From Phenylobacterium kunshanense (GTDB lineage Bacteria > Pseudomonadota > Alphaproteobacteria > Caulobacterales > Caulobacteraceae): 64,000 nt of DNA. The notes under the pieces were generated by a model. The model was given only the letters and a program-made list of their open reading frames with translations. It made no database searches and was not told where the DNA came from. The stretch spans positions 1-64,000 of the forward strand of contig NZ_QFYS01000010.1 in NCBI RefSeq assembly GCF_003254525.1, given 5' to 3'. Positions 17,029-26,307 of this stretch are shown piece by piece; positions within the stretch are counted from its first letter, which is position 1, and each line of letters begins with the position of its first letter. The translations under genes were made by a program, and so were the position numbers.

Positions 17029-18033
17029 CTACTCGCCCGGCATCCGCTCGGTGTCGACCGAGGCCTGGAGCTGCGGCGAGTAGCGCGAGCCCACCACGGT
17101 CTCGCCGTTCACGGTCGCGTCCACCCGGGCGATGATCTCGGGCGACAGGACCACCTCGGCCGCCGCCGCATCCTCGCGCATGTGGTCCGGGTTGGTCGTC
17201 CCGGGGATCGGGATGATGTCGTCCCCCTTGGCCAGCAGCCAGGCGAGGCAGAGCTGCGCGGGCGTGCAGCCGGCGTCCCGCGCGATCGCCTCGAAGCGTG
17301 ACAGGAGTTCCAGGTTGCGGGCGAAGGCCTCGCCCTGGAACCGCGGCATCCCCCGCCGGAAGTCTCCCTCCTCCAGCCTCGCCGCATCACGCACGCCGCC
17401 GGCCAGGAAGCCACGGCCCACAGGCGAGAAGGCGACGAAGGCCACGCCCAGCTCCCGGCAGGCGTCCAGCACCGCGATCTCGGGATTGCGGGTCCAGGGC
17501 GAATATTCCGTCTGCAGGGCCGTGATCGGATGCGTCGCGTGCGCCCGCCGCAGGGTGTCGGCCGAGACCTCCGACAGGCCGATCGAGCGGATCTTGCCCG
17601 CCTGCACCAGGTCGGCCAGGGCGCCCACGCTCTCCTCGATCGGCACCCGCTGGTCCCAACGGTGCAGGTAGTAGAGGTCGATGACGTCGGTGTTCAGCCG
17701 GCGCAGGCTGACGTCACACAGCGCCTTCAGCGTTTCCGGCCGGCCGTCGATGCCGCGCTGCGTGCCGGTGGCGTCGGTGATGCCGCATTTCGAGGCCAGG
17801 ACGAACTTGTCCCGGTGCGGCCCAAGCACCTCCCCGACCAGGGTCTCATTATGTCCGAGGCCGTACACCGCCGCCGTGTCGAAGAAGGTGTAGCCGGCAT
17901 CCAGCGCGCCCAGCAGCACCGCCTCGGCCCGCTCGCGCGGCGGCGGGGCGCCGTAGGCGTGGCTGAGGCTCATGCACCCCAGGCCGATGGCCGACACTTC
18001 GAACTGACCCAGCTTGCGCGTCTGCATCGCCAT
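17029..18033 (-). CDS. Aldo/keto reductase
   Basis: The 334-residue TIM-barrel oxidoreductase shows the AKR catalytic tetrad: Asp and Tyr in T-F-F-D-T-A-A-V-Y-G, Lys in L-A-S-K-C-G, and His in L-Y-Y-L-H-R-W. The C-terminal NADPH-binding block I-P-I-P-G-T-T-N-P-D-H is present. The sequence is closest in style to the YakC/AKR13 group. It is convergent with the SDR gene, with only 5 bases between stops. Substrate unknown. Confidence 0.9.
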   Translation of the reverse strand: MAMQTRKLGQFEVSAIGLGCMSLSHAYGAPPPRERAEAVLLGALDAGYTFFDTAAVYGLGHNETLVGEVLGPHRDKFVLASKCGITDATGTQRGIDGRPETLKALCDVSLRRLNTDVIDLYYLHRWDQRVPIEESVGALADLVQAGKIRSIGLSEVSADTLRRAHATHPITALQTEYSPWTRNPEIAVLDACRELGVAFVAFSPVGRGFLAGGVRDAARLEEGDFRRGMPRFQGEAFARNLELLSRFEAIARDAGCTPAQLCLAWLLAKGDDIIPIPGTTNPDHMREDAAAAEVVLSPEIIARVDATVNGETVVGSRYSPQLQASVDTERMPGE

Positions 18034-18095
18034 CTCCCGAAACAGCCTGGGAGTGACGATGCCGGGAGCCCTTCGTCAAGCACCCAGCAGCCGAC

Positions 18096-19238
18096 CTACG
18101 CCGCCTTGGCCGCCCGCGCCTGGAACCACGGGACCATCAGCCGGATGGCCTGCTCGATCTCGGGCGTCGAGACGGCGAAGCTCATGCGGATGAACCGGCG
18201 CCCTTCCACGGGGTCGAAGTCGATGCCCGGCGCCGTGGCGACCCCGGTGTCCTGGAGCAGCTGCTTGCAGAACGACAGGCTGTCGTCGGTGTACCGGCCG
18301 ACGTCGGCCCAGATGTAGAAGGCGCCGTCGGGCGGGGCGATCTTCTCCAGCCCCAGCGCGGGCAGGGCCTCCAGCAGCAGCTCGCGATTGCGGCGATAGG
18401 TGGCCAGGTGGCCCTCCAGCTCGTCGCGGCTGTCCATGGCGACCAGGGCCGCGTGCTGGGCCAGCGAGGGCGCGGTCAGGAACAGGGCGCCCATGTAGGC
18501 CACTGCCTGCGAGGCCTCGGCCCTGGGGACCAGCAGCCAGCCGAGACGCCATCCCGCCATGCTGAAGTACTTGGAGAAGCTGTTCACGACGATGGCGTTC
18601 GGCTCGAACTCCAGCATCGAGTGGGTCCGCTCGGCGTAGCTGAGGCCGTGGTAGATCTCGTCGGAGATGATCCGGATGCCCCGCTCGCGGCAGACGCGGG
18701 CGATGGCTTCCAGCTCCGACCCCGGGATCACGGTGCCGGTCGGGTTGGCGGGGCTGGCCAGGATCACGCCGGCCGGCGCGGGCTCCGCCTTCGCCAGCAT
18801 GTCGGCGGTGAGCTGGTAGCGGCTCTCGGCCCCGCACTCGATCTCCAGCGGGACCATGTGCAGCGCCTTCACGCTGTTGCGGTAGGCCACATAGCCCGGC
18901 CGGGCCATGGCGATCACGTCCCCGGGGTTGAACGTCGCCGACAGGGCCAGCACCAGCGCGGGGGAGGCGCCGCAGGTCAGGGTGATCTGCTGCGGCTCGA
19001 CCGTGACCCCGTAGGCCTCGGCGTAGTGGCGGCAGATGCGGGCCTTCAGCGGGGCGCTTTCCCAGTAGCCCATGGCCTCGGCGTCCAGCACCTCGTGGGC
19101 GCGGGCGATGGCGGCCTTCGGCGCGCCGGTCGAGGGCTGGCCGAACTCCATGTGGATCACCTGGCGCCCCTCGGCCTTGAGCCGCTGCGCCAGGCCGCTG
19201 ATCGAGATGGCGTAGAAGGGATCGATGTCGGCGGTCAT
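18096..19238 (-). CDS. PLP-dependent aminotransferase, class I/II
   Basis: The 380-residue fold-type I aminotransferase has the N-x-x-N-P-T-G motif (A-S-P-A-N-P-T-G-T), the Asp/Tyr pair in I-S-D-E-I-Y-H-G-L, the PLP-binding Lys in N-S-F-S-K-Y-F-S-M-A-G-W-R-L-G-W, and the carboxylate-binding Arg in R-F-I-R-M-S-F-A. The amino donor cannot be told from sequence. The aldo/keto reductase gene follows 62 bases downstream on the same strand. The MFS transporter gene starts divergently 94 bases away. Confidence 0.88.
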   Translation of the reverse strand: MTADIDPFYAISISGLAQRLKAEGRQVIHMEFGQPSTGAPKAAIARAHEVLDAEAMGYWESAPLKARICRHYAEAYGVTVEPQQITLTCGASPALVLALSATFNPGDVIAMARPGYVAYRNSVKALHMVPLEIECGAESRYQLTADMLAKAEPAPAGVILASPANPTGTVIPGSELEAIARVCRERGIRIISDEIYHGLSYAERTHSMLEFEPNAIVVNSFSKYFSMAGWRLGWLLVPRAEASQAVAYMGALFLTAPSLAQHAALVAMDSRDELEGHLATYRRNRELLLEALPALGLEKIAPPDGAFYIWADVGRYTDDSLSFCKQLLQDTGVATAPGIDFDPVEGRRFIRMSFAVSTPEIEQAIRLMVPWFQARAAKAA

Positions 19239-19332
19239 GGTCCCGCCCTAGCGTCAATCGCGCCGGAACGCCATGCGACTTGACCGTCGGGGCCCGCGGC
19301 TTCAAGCCGAAGCCAACGAGGGGACAGCAGAC

Positions 19333-20613
19333 GTGGCTTCAGTTCAGACCGGCGCCGGCGGCGCCTCCACCCGCCGCGTGCTGACGGCGAGTCTGGTCGG
19401 CACGGCGGTGGAGTTCTACGACTTCTACATCTACGCCACGGCCGCCTCGCTGGTGTTCCCCAAGCTGTTCTTCCCGGCCGCGTCGGACTCGGCCCAGCTC
19501 ATGCAGAGCTATGCGACCTTCGCCGTGGCCTTCTTCGCCCGGCCGGTCGGCGCGGCCTTCTTCGGCCACTTCGGCGACCGCATCGGCCGCAAGTCGACCC
19601 TGGTGGCCTCGCTGCTGACCATGGGTCTGTCGACCCTGCTGATCGCTTTCCTCCCCACCTACGCCATGGTCGGCTGGGTGGCCCCTGCCCTGCTCTGCCT
19701 GCTGCGGTTCGGCCAGGGCTTCGGCCTGGGCGGCGAATGGGGCGGGGCCGCGTTGCTGGCGGTGGAGAACGCCCCGCCCGGCTGGCGCGCGCGCTTCGGA
19801 ATGTTCCCCCAGCTCGGCGCTCCGGTCGGCTTCATCGCCGCCAACGGGCTGTTCCTGCTGCTGGGCCTTGGGCTATCGGCCGAGGACTTCCAGGCCTGGG
19901 GCTGGCGGCTGCCGTTCCTGGCCAGCGCGATCCTGGTGGGACTGGGCCTCTGGGTGCGCCTCAGGATCGGCGAGACGCCCGCTTTCCAGAAAGCCCTGGA
20001 AGAGGCCGAGCCCAGCCACGTGCCCATGGCCGAGGTGGTCCGGCGGCACGGCGGCGCCCTGCTCGGCGGCACCTTCGCCGTCGTGGCCTGCTTCGCGATC
20101 TTCTACATCTCGACCGCGTTCGCATTGGGCTACGGCACGACGAAGCTGGGCTACAGTCGCGAGACGTTCCTGGCCGTCCAGCTCGGCGCGATCCTGTTCC
20201 TGGCGGCGGGCATCCTGGCGGCCGGCTGGTGGTCCGACGTCGCCAACCCACGTCGCGTGCTGATGGCGGGCTGCGTTGGCACGGTCGCGGTCGGCGCCGT
20301 CATGGGGCTGATGATGGGCGCGGGATCGTTGCCGTTGATCTGGCTCTGGCTATCGCTGGCCTTGCTGATGATGGGCTTCGTCTATGGCCCTCTCGGCGCC
20401 TTCCTGCCGAGCCTGTTCCCGCCGCGCGTGCGCTACACCGGAGCCTCGATCGCCTTCAACGTCGGCGGGATCATCGGCGGCGGCCTCGCGCCCATCGCCG
20501 CGCAACTGCTCGCCGACCGCGGAGGCCTTGCGCCGGTCGGGCTCTACCTGGCGGCCGCCGGCCTGCTGAGCTTCGTCGGCCTCGTGGCGCTCAAGCCTCG
20601 CTATGCGGAGTAG
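19333..20613 (+). CDS. MFS transporter, metabolite:H+ symporter (MHS) type
   Basis: The 426-residue protein has about 12 membrane helices. The MHS signature is clear: G-T-A-V-E-F-Y-D-F-Y-I-Y-A-T-A in helix 1, G-D-R-I-G-R-K after helix 2, and R-F-G-Q-G-F-G-L-G-G-E-W-G-G-A in helix 4, as in ShiA, ProP and KgtP. It should import an organic acid or osmolyte with protons. The GTG start at 19333 has GAGGGGA 8 bases upstream; the frame extends to 19273 without a ribosome binding site. Confidence 0.88.
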   Translation: MASVQTGAGGASTRRVLTASLVGTAVEFYDFYIYATAASLVFPKLFFPAASDSAQLMQSYATFAVAFFARPVGAAFFGHFGDRIGRKSTLVASLLTMGLSTLLIAFLPTYAMVGWVAPALLCLLRFGQGFGLGGEWGGAALLAVENAPPGWRARFGMFPQLGAPVGFIAANGLFLLLGLGLSAEDFQAWGWRLPFLASAILVGLGLWVRLRIGETPAFQKALEEAEPSHVPMAEVVRRHGGALLGGTFAVVACFAIFYISTAFALGYGTTKLGYSRETFLAVQLGAILFLAAGILAAGWWSDVANPRRVLMAGCVGTVAVGAVMGLMMGAGSLPLIWLWLSLALLMMGFVYGPLGAFLPSLFPPRVRYTGASIAFNVGGIIGGGLAPIAAQLLADRGGLAPVGLYLAAAGLLSFVGLVALKPRYAE

Positions 20614-20625
20614 CATCGGCGCCGC

Positions 20626-21249
20626 ATGATCGGCGCCATGATCATCGAGACGCCCGAACAGCTCGCCGAAATCTACAGCCCCGCCCCGGTCGCCGCCTCC
20701 ACGGTCAAGGAGACCGACCACATCACCCCGCACTACCGGGCGCTGATCGAGGCTTCGCCGTTCGTGGCCCTGGCGACCGTCGGGCCCGAGGGCCTGGACT
20801 GCAGCCCCCGCGGCGACGCCGGCGCCGCCGTGCGGATCGACGGCCCGAGAACGCTGGTGATGCCCGACCGGCGCGGCAACAATCGCATCGACAGCCTATC
20901 GAACATCGTCCGCGACCCGCGCGTGGCGCTGCTGTTCCTGATCCCCGGCTCGGGTACGACCTTCCGGGTCAACGGCCGCGCGGTCATCTCCGCAGATCCG
21001 GACCTGCTGGCCTCGCTCGCGGTGGACGGCCAGGCGCCGCGCACGGCCATCATCATCACCGTGGAGCGCGCCTACTTCCAGTGCGCCCGCGCGGTCGTGC
21101 GCTCCCGGATCTGGGATCCGGCGACCCACGTCGATCCGGCCTCTCTGCCCACGCCCGGGGATATTCTCGCCGCCCTCAGCGCCGGCGAGGTGGGCGGCAG
21201 GGCCTACGACGAGGAGTGGCCGACTCGCGCCGCCAAGACCCTCTGGTAG
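20626..21249 (+). CDS. PPOX-class FMN flavoprotein (MSMEG_1061-like)
   Basis: The 207-residue protein fits the pyridoxamine-5'-phosphate-oxidase-like split-barrel family of the MSMEG_1061 type: F-V-A-L-A-T-V-G-P-E-G-L-D-C-S-P-R-G-D, then P-D-R-R-G-N-N-R-I-D-S-L-x-N-I, and F-R-V-N-G-R-A. It probably binds FMN or F420 and reduces an unidentified small molecule. It lies 12 bases after the MFS gene, likely co-transcribed. A second in-frame ATG at 20638 is an alternative start. Confidence 0.82.
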   Translation: MIGAMIIETPEQLAEIYSPAPVAASTVKETDHITPHYRALIEASPFVALATVGPEGLDCSPRGDAGAAVRIDGPRTLVMPDRRGNNRIDSLSNIVRDPRVALLFLIPGSGTTFRVNGRAVISADPDLLASLAVDGQAPRTAIIITVERAYFQCARAVVRSRIWDPATHVDPASLPTPGDILAALSAGEVGGRAYDEEWPTRAAKTLW

Positions 21250-21253
21250 TCCG

Positions 21254-22120
21254 TCAGACCGGAACCTCGCCCGCCACGGTCGTCCGGTGCATCACGCGCA
21301 GGTGGCCGTCGTAACCGCCCTCGGCGAAGTGCATGGTGCAGCGGTTGTCCCACATCAGCAGCATCCCGGGCTTCCAGGTGTGGCGCAGCCGGTATTTCTC
21401 CTGCAGCAGATGCTTGTAGAGGAAGCCCAGGACCGCGTCGGACTCCATGTCGGTCAGGCCCTCGACGCCCACGGTGTAGACCGGGCTGACGAACAGCGCC
21501 TTGCGGCCCGTCACCGGATGGGTCCGGACCAGGGGATGCGGGTGGGTCTTGTCGGCCTCGGGCGAGGAAATGATCTCCATCGTCCGCTTCTCGGTCTCGC
21601 GGGCGAACATCCCCTGCGCCCCGTAAGGACGCCCGGCGGAGTGGATCGCCCGGAGCGGCGCCAGCATGGCCTTCATGGTGTCGGACAGGTCGTCGTAGGC
21701 CCGCGCCGCGTCGATGAACAGGGTGTCCCCGCCCACCGGCGGCGTCACTTCTGACCGCAGGATGGTCGCCGAGGGCGGCGCGGGCTGGAAGCTCCAGTCC
21801 GAGTGCCAGCCGCCGCCGAAGTTGGGCGCCTTCTCGTCCGGCTCCCGGCGCAGTTCCAGCACGTTCGGCCGGCCTGGCATCGGCTTGATGAACGGATCCT
21901 CGCCGAAGGGCCCGATCTGCAGCGTAAAGGCCTCCAGCTCGTCCAGGCTCAAGGGCTGGTCCGGGAAGGAGAGCACCGCGTGGCGGGCGAAGGCGTCGCG
22001 GACGGCCGCGAGGGCGGCCGGCGGCAATGGCTTCGACAGGTCCACGCCGGTCACCTCGGCGCCGAAGCCGCTCTCGCGCGGGCGCACCTGAATGCCGCCG
22101 CCTGCTGCTCCATCCGCCAT
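21254..22120 (-). CDS. TauD/TfdA-family Fe(II)/2-oxoglutarate dioxygenase
   Basis: The 288-residue enzyme has the 2-His-1-carboxylate iron site: His and Asp in G-G-W-H-S-D-W-S-F and the distal His in L-R-V-M-H-R-T-T-V, with the 2-oxoglutarate-binding Arg in that block. Family members hydroxylate taurine, 2,4-D and similar acids. The start at 22120 has AGGAG 7 bases upstream; the open frame continuing to 22327 is only an antisense-free extension. The gene follows the epoxide-hydrolase-like gene by 20 bases and is likely in the same operon. Confidence 0.88.
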   Translation of the reverse strand: MADGAAGGGIQVRPRESGFGAEVTGVDLSKPLPPAALAAVRDAFARHAVLSFPDQPLSLDELEAFTLQIGPFGEDPFIKPMPGRPNVLELRREPDEKAPNFGGGWHSDWSFQPAPPSATILRSEVTPPVGGDTLFIDAARAYDDLSDTMKAMLAPLRAIHSAGRPYGAQGMFARETEKRTMEIISSPEADKTHPHPLVRTHPVTGRKALFVSPVYTVGVEGLTDMESDAVLGFLYKHLLQEKYRLRHTWKPGMLLMWDNRCTMHFAEGGYDGHLRVMHRTTVAGEVPV

Positions 22121-22140
22121 GGGGTTGCTCCTTCGCTGGA

Positions 22141-22512
22141 TCACGCCCCGAGGGCGCGGGTGTAGGTGGCGAGGTCGAAGTAGTCGCGCCAGACCTTGAT
22201 CTTGCCGCCCGACATCTCGAACACCCCGCAGCAGGGCAGGTCGACCGGCTTGTCTCCCACGCGGGTTCGGTCCAACCGCTCGGCGATCACCACATCGCCC
22301 GCCTCGACGATGTTGAGAACGTCCCACTCAGTGGCGGTCCAGTCCTTGATGAAGCCGGCGATGAAGGCCTGCACGGCGGCGCGACCGGCGACCGGGCGGG
22401 CCGGCATGTTGTGATAGACGCCGTCCTCGGCGAAGAACGCCGCCAGCTCGGCCGCGTCCAGCCGCGACCAGGCGGCGATGAAGTCCCTGATGATGCGCGC
22501 ATTCTCGCTCAT
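22141..22512 (-). CDS. Limonene-1,2-epoxide hydrolase-like protein (SnoaL-like fold)
   Basis: The 123-residue protein is a small cone-shaped NTF2-like fold. Residues of the limonene-epoxide-hydrolase active site appear conserved: Arg and Asp in V-I-A-E-R-L-D-R and the second Asp in K-V-W-R-D-Y-F-D. This suggests real epoxide hydrolase activity rather than only the fold. It is upstream of the TauD-type dioxygenase gene in the same orientation, a pairing that suggests one small catabolic pathway. The frame extends to 22752, but the ATG at 22512 matches the family start. Confidence 0.8.
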   Translation of the reverse strand: MSENARIIRDFIAAWSRLDAAELAAFFAEDGVYHNMPARPVAGRAAVQAFIAGFIKDWTATEWDVLNIVEAGDVVIAERLDRTRVGDKPVDLPCCGVFEMSGGKIKVWRDYFDLATYTRALGA

Positions 22513-22612
22513 CGGCGTTTCCCCTTGTCCCGCACCAGTTCTGAGCTGGTGGCCATTGCCGACAAAACACCTGTTTGCGTCCGCCACGGCAAGCCTGTAA
22601 TCGAACCGCGTC

Positions 22613-23614
22613 ATGGCCGCTTTCGACACCGACGAAGACAAGCTCATCACGCTGGCTCCGGACCGGGAGGTCTCGACGCGAGAGACCTTCGGCGTGGACT
22701 TCGACATGAAGGTCCCGGCGTTCTCCGACCGCGATCCGCACGTGCCGGACATCGATCCGGCCTACAAGTTCGACCCGGAAACCACCCGGGCGATCTGCGC
22801 GGGCTTCGCCTACGACCGCCGCGTGATGGTCCAGGGCTATCACGGCACCGGCAAGTCGACGCACATCGAGCAGGTGGCCGCGCGCCTGAACTGGCCGCTG
22901 ATCCGGGTGAACCTGGACAGCCACATCAGCCGCATTGACCTGGTCGGCAAGGACGCCATCGTCCTCAAGGACGGCAAGCAGGTCACCGAGTTCCGCGAAG
23001 GCATGTTGCCCTGGGCGCTGCAGCGCCCGATCGCGCTCGTCTTTGACGAGTACGACGCCGGCCGGCCGGACGTGATGTTCGTGATCCAGCGCGTGCTGGA
23101 GGCCTCGGGCAAGCTGACGCTGCTGGACCAGAACCGGGTCATCCGGGCCAATCCGTACTTCCGCCTGTTCGCCACGACCAACACCATCGGCCTCGGCGAC
23201 ACCACCGGCCTCTACCACGGCACCCAGCAGATCAATCAGGCGCAGATGGACCGCTGGTCCATCGTCACCACCCTGAACTACCTGGCCCACGACGTTGAGG
23301 CCGAGATCGTGCTGGCCAAGGCCCCCGGCTACCAGACCGCCGAGGGCAAGCGCACGATCAACGCCATGGTCCGCGTCGCCGACATGACCCGCAACGCCTT
23401 CATGAACGGGGACATCTCCACCGTCATGAGCCCGCGCACGGTCATCACCTGGGCCCAGAACGCCGAGATCTTCGGCGGCGACATCGGCCTCGCCTTCCGC
23501 ATGACCTTCCTGAACAAGTGCGACGAGCTGGAGCGCGGCACCGTCGCCGAGTTCTACCAGCGCGCGTTCGGCCAGGACCTGCCGGAAAGCACGGCGCGGG
23601 TTCGGGTGGCGTAG
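22613..23614 (+). CDS. cobS: Cobaltochelatase subunit CobS (AAA+ ATPase)
   Basis: The 333-residue AAA+ ATPase has Walker A (H-G-T-G-K-S-T, about residues 77-83) and Walker B (L-V-F-D-E-Y-D, about 141-147). CobS forms a hexameric ring with CobT that drives insertion of cobalt by CobN in aerobic B12 synthesis. The length matches the family. CobS and CobT genes are usually adjacent in alphaproteobacteria; here cobT starts 4.2 kb downstream with unrelated genes between. Neither cobN nor another B12 gene is in the window, and no cobalamin riboswitch was recognised upstream. Confidence 0.93.
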   Translation: MAAFDTDEDKLITLAPDREVSTRETFGVDFDMKVPAFSDRDPHVPDIDPAYKFDPETTRAICAGFAYDRRVMVQGYHGTGKSTHIEQVAARLNWPLIRVNLDSHISRIDLVGKDAIVLKDGKQVTEFREGMLPWALQRPIALVFDEYDAGRPDVMFVIQRVLEASGKLTLLDQNRVIRANPYFRLFATTNTIGLGDTTGLYHGTQQINQAQMDRWSIVTTLNYLAHDVEAEIVLAKAPGYQTAEGKRTINAMVRVADMTRNAFMNGDISTVMSPRTVITWAQNAEIFGGDIGLAFRMTFLNKCDELERGTVAEFYQRAFGQDLPESTARVRVA

Positions 23615-23646
23615 GCGGGCGACTGCCGCCCGCCATCCTCCCCGCC

Positions 23647-23678
23647 GGCCCGGTTTCGCCGACGGCGAAGACCGGGCC
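23647..23678. terminator. Hairpin terminator between convergent cobS and gcd
   Basis: The left arm at 23647-23660 and right arm at 23664-23678 form a 14-bp stem with one bulged base and a 3-base loop, in the 82-base gap between convergent genes. There is no clear T run, so the efficiency as an intrinsic terminator is uncertain. Confidence 0.55.
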
Positions 23679-23696
23679 CCGACCCGCTGCGGCGGC

Positions 23697-26165
23697 CTAC
23701 TTCAGCGCGTAGGCCACCACGTAGTCGCCTTTCGGCGCCAGCGGCGAGCCCATCGCCCCGCCGGCCACCGTGACCACGTACTGCTTGCCAGTCTTGGGGG
23801 AAACGTAGGTCATCGGCGTGCCCGAGGCGGCCACCGGCAGCTTGCCCCGCCACAGGACCTTGCCCGTCGCGTTGTCATAAGCCCACAGGTATGGGTCGGT
23901 CGTCGCGGCGCGGAAGGTGACCCCGCCGGCCGTGGTGATGGGCCCGCCGATGCCCAGGGTGCCGATCGGCAGCGGCAGGCCCGACTCCAGGCCCAGCGGC
24001 GCCTGCGCCTCGGCCGTGCCGGCGGGGACCTGCCAGACGATCTGGCGCGACTTCACGTCGATCGCAGTCAGCATCCCGTGCGGCGGCTGCAGGCAGGGCG
24101 CGAAGACGGGGCTCAGCATCCAGTTGTTGTCGGCCTCGTAGGCCACGGCCTTCAGGCTGGGCTTGGGGCGATCCTTGGTCTGGGTCGGGTTCAGCAGCGC
24201 CTTGGCCGACCGCTTGAGCGCCACGAGCTGGGGCATCCGCACATCGCTGACGATCAGCAGCCCGCGGCGCGGGTCGTAGGCGCCCGAGCCCCAGTTCATG
24301 CCGCCCGCGTTGCCAGGGAACTGGATCGAGGGGGTCTTGCCGCCGGGCGGGGTGAAGTCGCCTTCGTAGCGCGCTCTCTTGAAGATGATCCGACAGGCGA
24401 GCTGGTCCAGCGGCGTCGCCCCCCACATCTTCGCCTCGGTCAGCCGCTCGACACCGACGGTGGGCATCTCCACCGAATAGGGCTGGGTGCGCGAGGTCCA
24501 CTCGCCGGGCTGGGTGCCGGAGGGCACGGTCACCTCGACCACGCGGGTCAGGGGCGTTCCCGTCCGCCGGTCGAGTACGAAGATCTGCCCGCGCTTGGTG
24601 AGTTGCACCAGGGCCGGGGCCGTCCCGTCCTTGACCGGGAAGTCTATCAGCATCGGCTGGGACGGCACGTCATAGTCCCAGAGGTCGTGGTGGACGGTCT
24701 GGAAGGTCCAGCGCATCCGGCCCGTGGCCACGTCCAGCGCCACGACCGAGGACGAATAGCCCTCCGCCGCCAGGGAGCGGTGCGAACCCCAATAGTCCGG
24801 CGTGGCGTTGCCCGTCGGCAGATAGATCAGGCCGAGGTCCGGGTCGAAGGCCGGAGTCGACCAGACGTTGGGTGTGCCGCGGGTGTAGGTCTGCCCCTCG
24901 GGCGGCAGCTTGGTGATCTCGTCATTACCCAGGTCCCAGGCCCAGACCAGCTCGCCCGTCCGCACGTCGAACGCGCGGACCACGCCGGACGGCTCGGCCA
25001 GTTCCTGGTTGTCCATCACCCAGCCGCCGACGACGATCCTGTCGCCGATGACGGTAGGGACCGAGGTCTGGAAATAGAAGCCGCGCTTGATCGGCCCCAT
25101 GCCGGCGGCGAGGTCGACCATGCCGTCCTTGCCAAAGCCGGCGCACCGCCGGCCCGTCTCGGCGTCCAGCGCGAAGAGCTGGGCGTTGATGGTGGTGGAG
25201 ATGATCCGGCGGCGGCAAGGCGGGCCGTCGGCCGGTTCGGCCGCGAGGGCGGCCTGCGCCGGCTTTGGCGTGGAAGGGGTGGCTTTTCCAGCGCCGGCCG
25301 CGGTCTTACCCGCAGGCTTCGGGGCCGACGCTGCCGATCCCGCGACAGCGACCTTGGGCTGGGTCCCGTCCCAATAGCCTACGCCGCGGCAGCGGTTCCA
25401 GAAGAACGGCTTCACCTTGGGGTCGTGGCGCCATTTCTCCCGGCCGGTGTCGGCGTCGAGCGCGATGATGACGTTGGTGGGCGTGCAGACGTAGAGGCTG
25501 TCCCCCACCTGCAGCGGCGTGTTCTGGTCCTGGCTGCCCTTGTGGGGCTTCTCGCCCGTGCGGAAGGTCCAGGCGACTTTCAGGTTCTCGACATTCTCGC
25601 GGTTGATCTGGTCGACGGGGGCGTATCGCGCGCCCCCGGGGTCACGCCCGTAGTAGCGCCAGTCCGATGCCGCCACCGCCGGCGGCGCCGCGCCGCGCAG
25701 GCTGGCCGGCGCCGGAGCCTGGCCCCAGCGGTACAGCGCCGGGATGGCCGCCCCCAGCGTCCCTAGCGTCAGGAGCGAGACCGCCGCCAAGGCCAGCGTC
25801 GCCTGGGTGCGGAGCCGGCTCTTGGGCGTCGTCGGGATGACAAGCAGGATGAACAGACCCAGCACCGCAGGCGCCAGCAGGCGCGGCAGCAGCGGCCAGA
25901 ACTCGAAGCCGCCCTCCCACAGCCCCCAGATCAGCGTCGCGAGCAGGGTGGCGGCGTAGACGAACCCTGCCGCGAAATGCCGGCGGATCAGCAGCACGCC
26001 GGTCGCGACAAGCGCGGCGCCAGCCAGAAGATAGTAAGGCGAGCCGTCCTTCCAGATCAGCAGGCCGCCGCCGAGGAAGAGCGGCGCCCCGACCAGCGCG
26101 ACCAGCCCGCCGCCGACCCATGCCCAGATCCGGGCCGGCCAGCCTGCCGTCTTCTCCGCCGCCAT
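23697..26165 (-). CDS. gcd: Membrane-bound PQQ-dependent dehydrogenase, glucose dehydrogenase type
   Basis: The 822-residue protein has about five N-terminal membrane helices (residues 10-150) followed by a periplasmic PQQ propeller domain, the layout of quinoprotein glucose/quinate dehydrogenases. The propeller opens with D-W-R-Y-Y-G-R-D-P-G-G-A-R-Y-A-P and has the family blocks Q-N-T-P-L-Q-V-G-D and F-Q-T-V-H-H-D-L-W-D-Y-D-V. It would oxidise aldoses in the periplasm and pass electrons to ubiquinone. An Ala/Pro/Lys-rich insert of roughly 45 residues (about 270-316) interrupts the propeller. The start at 26165 has a GGGGGAAG site; an ATG 18 bases upstream lacks one. PQQ synthesis genes are not in the window. 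Confidence 0.88.
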   Translation of the reverse strand: MAAEKTAGWPARIWAWVGGGLVALVGAPLFLGGGLLIWKDGSPYYLLAGAALVATGVLLIRRHFAAGFVYAATLLATLIWGLWEGGFEFWPLLPRLLAPAVLGLFILLVIPTTPKSRLRTQATLALAAVSLLTLGTLGAAIPALYRWGQAPAPASLRGAAPPAVAASDWRYYGRDPGGARYAPVDQINRENVENLKVAWTFRTGEKPHKGSQDQNTPLQVGDSLYVCTPTNVIIALDADTGREKWRHDPKVKPFFWNRCRGVGYWDGTQPKVAVAGSAASAPKPAGKTAAGAGKATPSTPKPAQAALAAEPADGPPCRRRIISTTINAQLFALDAETGRRCAGFGKDGMVDLAAGMGPIKRGFYFQTSVPTVIGDRIVVGGWVMDNQELAEPSGVVRAFDVRTGELVWAWDLGNDEITKLPPEGQTYTRGTPNVWSTPAFDPDLGLIYLPTGNATPDYWGSHRSLAAEGYSSSVVALDVATGRMRWTFQTVHHDLWDYDVPSQPMLIDFPVKDGTAPALVQLTKRGQIFVLDRRTGTPLTRVVEVTVPSGTQPGEWTSRTQPYSVEMPTVGVERLTEAKMWGATPLDQLACRIIFKRARYEGDFTPPGGKTPSIQFPGNAGGMNWGSGAYDPRRGLLIVSDVRMPQLVALKRSAKALLNPTQTKDRPKPSLKAVAYEADNNWMLSPVFAPCLQPPHGMLTAIDVKSRQIVWQVPAGTAEAQAPLGLESGLPLPIGTLGIGGPITTAGGVTFRAATTDPYLWAYDNATGKVLWRGKLPVAASGTPMTYVSPKTGKQYVVTVAGGAMGSPLAPKGDYVVAYALK

Positions 26166-26307
26166 CCGCGCTTCCCCCACCATTCTGGGGCGCGACCTTA
26201 GGGCCGAATCGCCACGCGCATGAAGGGTGCTGGACCGCCCCTCCGGAGCACGCCATGATCATACGCAAGTTTCGAAAAACTGAGACGCTGATCGAAGGGG
26301 AAACCGA

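Noticed and set aside
22513..22612. Cobalamin riboswitch upstream of cobS
   Set aside because: The 100-base gap is too short for the class and no B12-box-like sequence was recognised.
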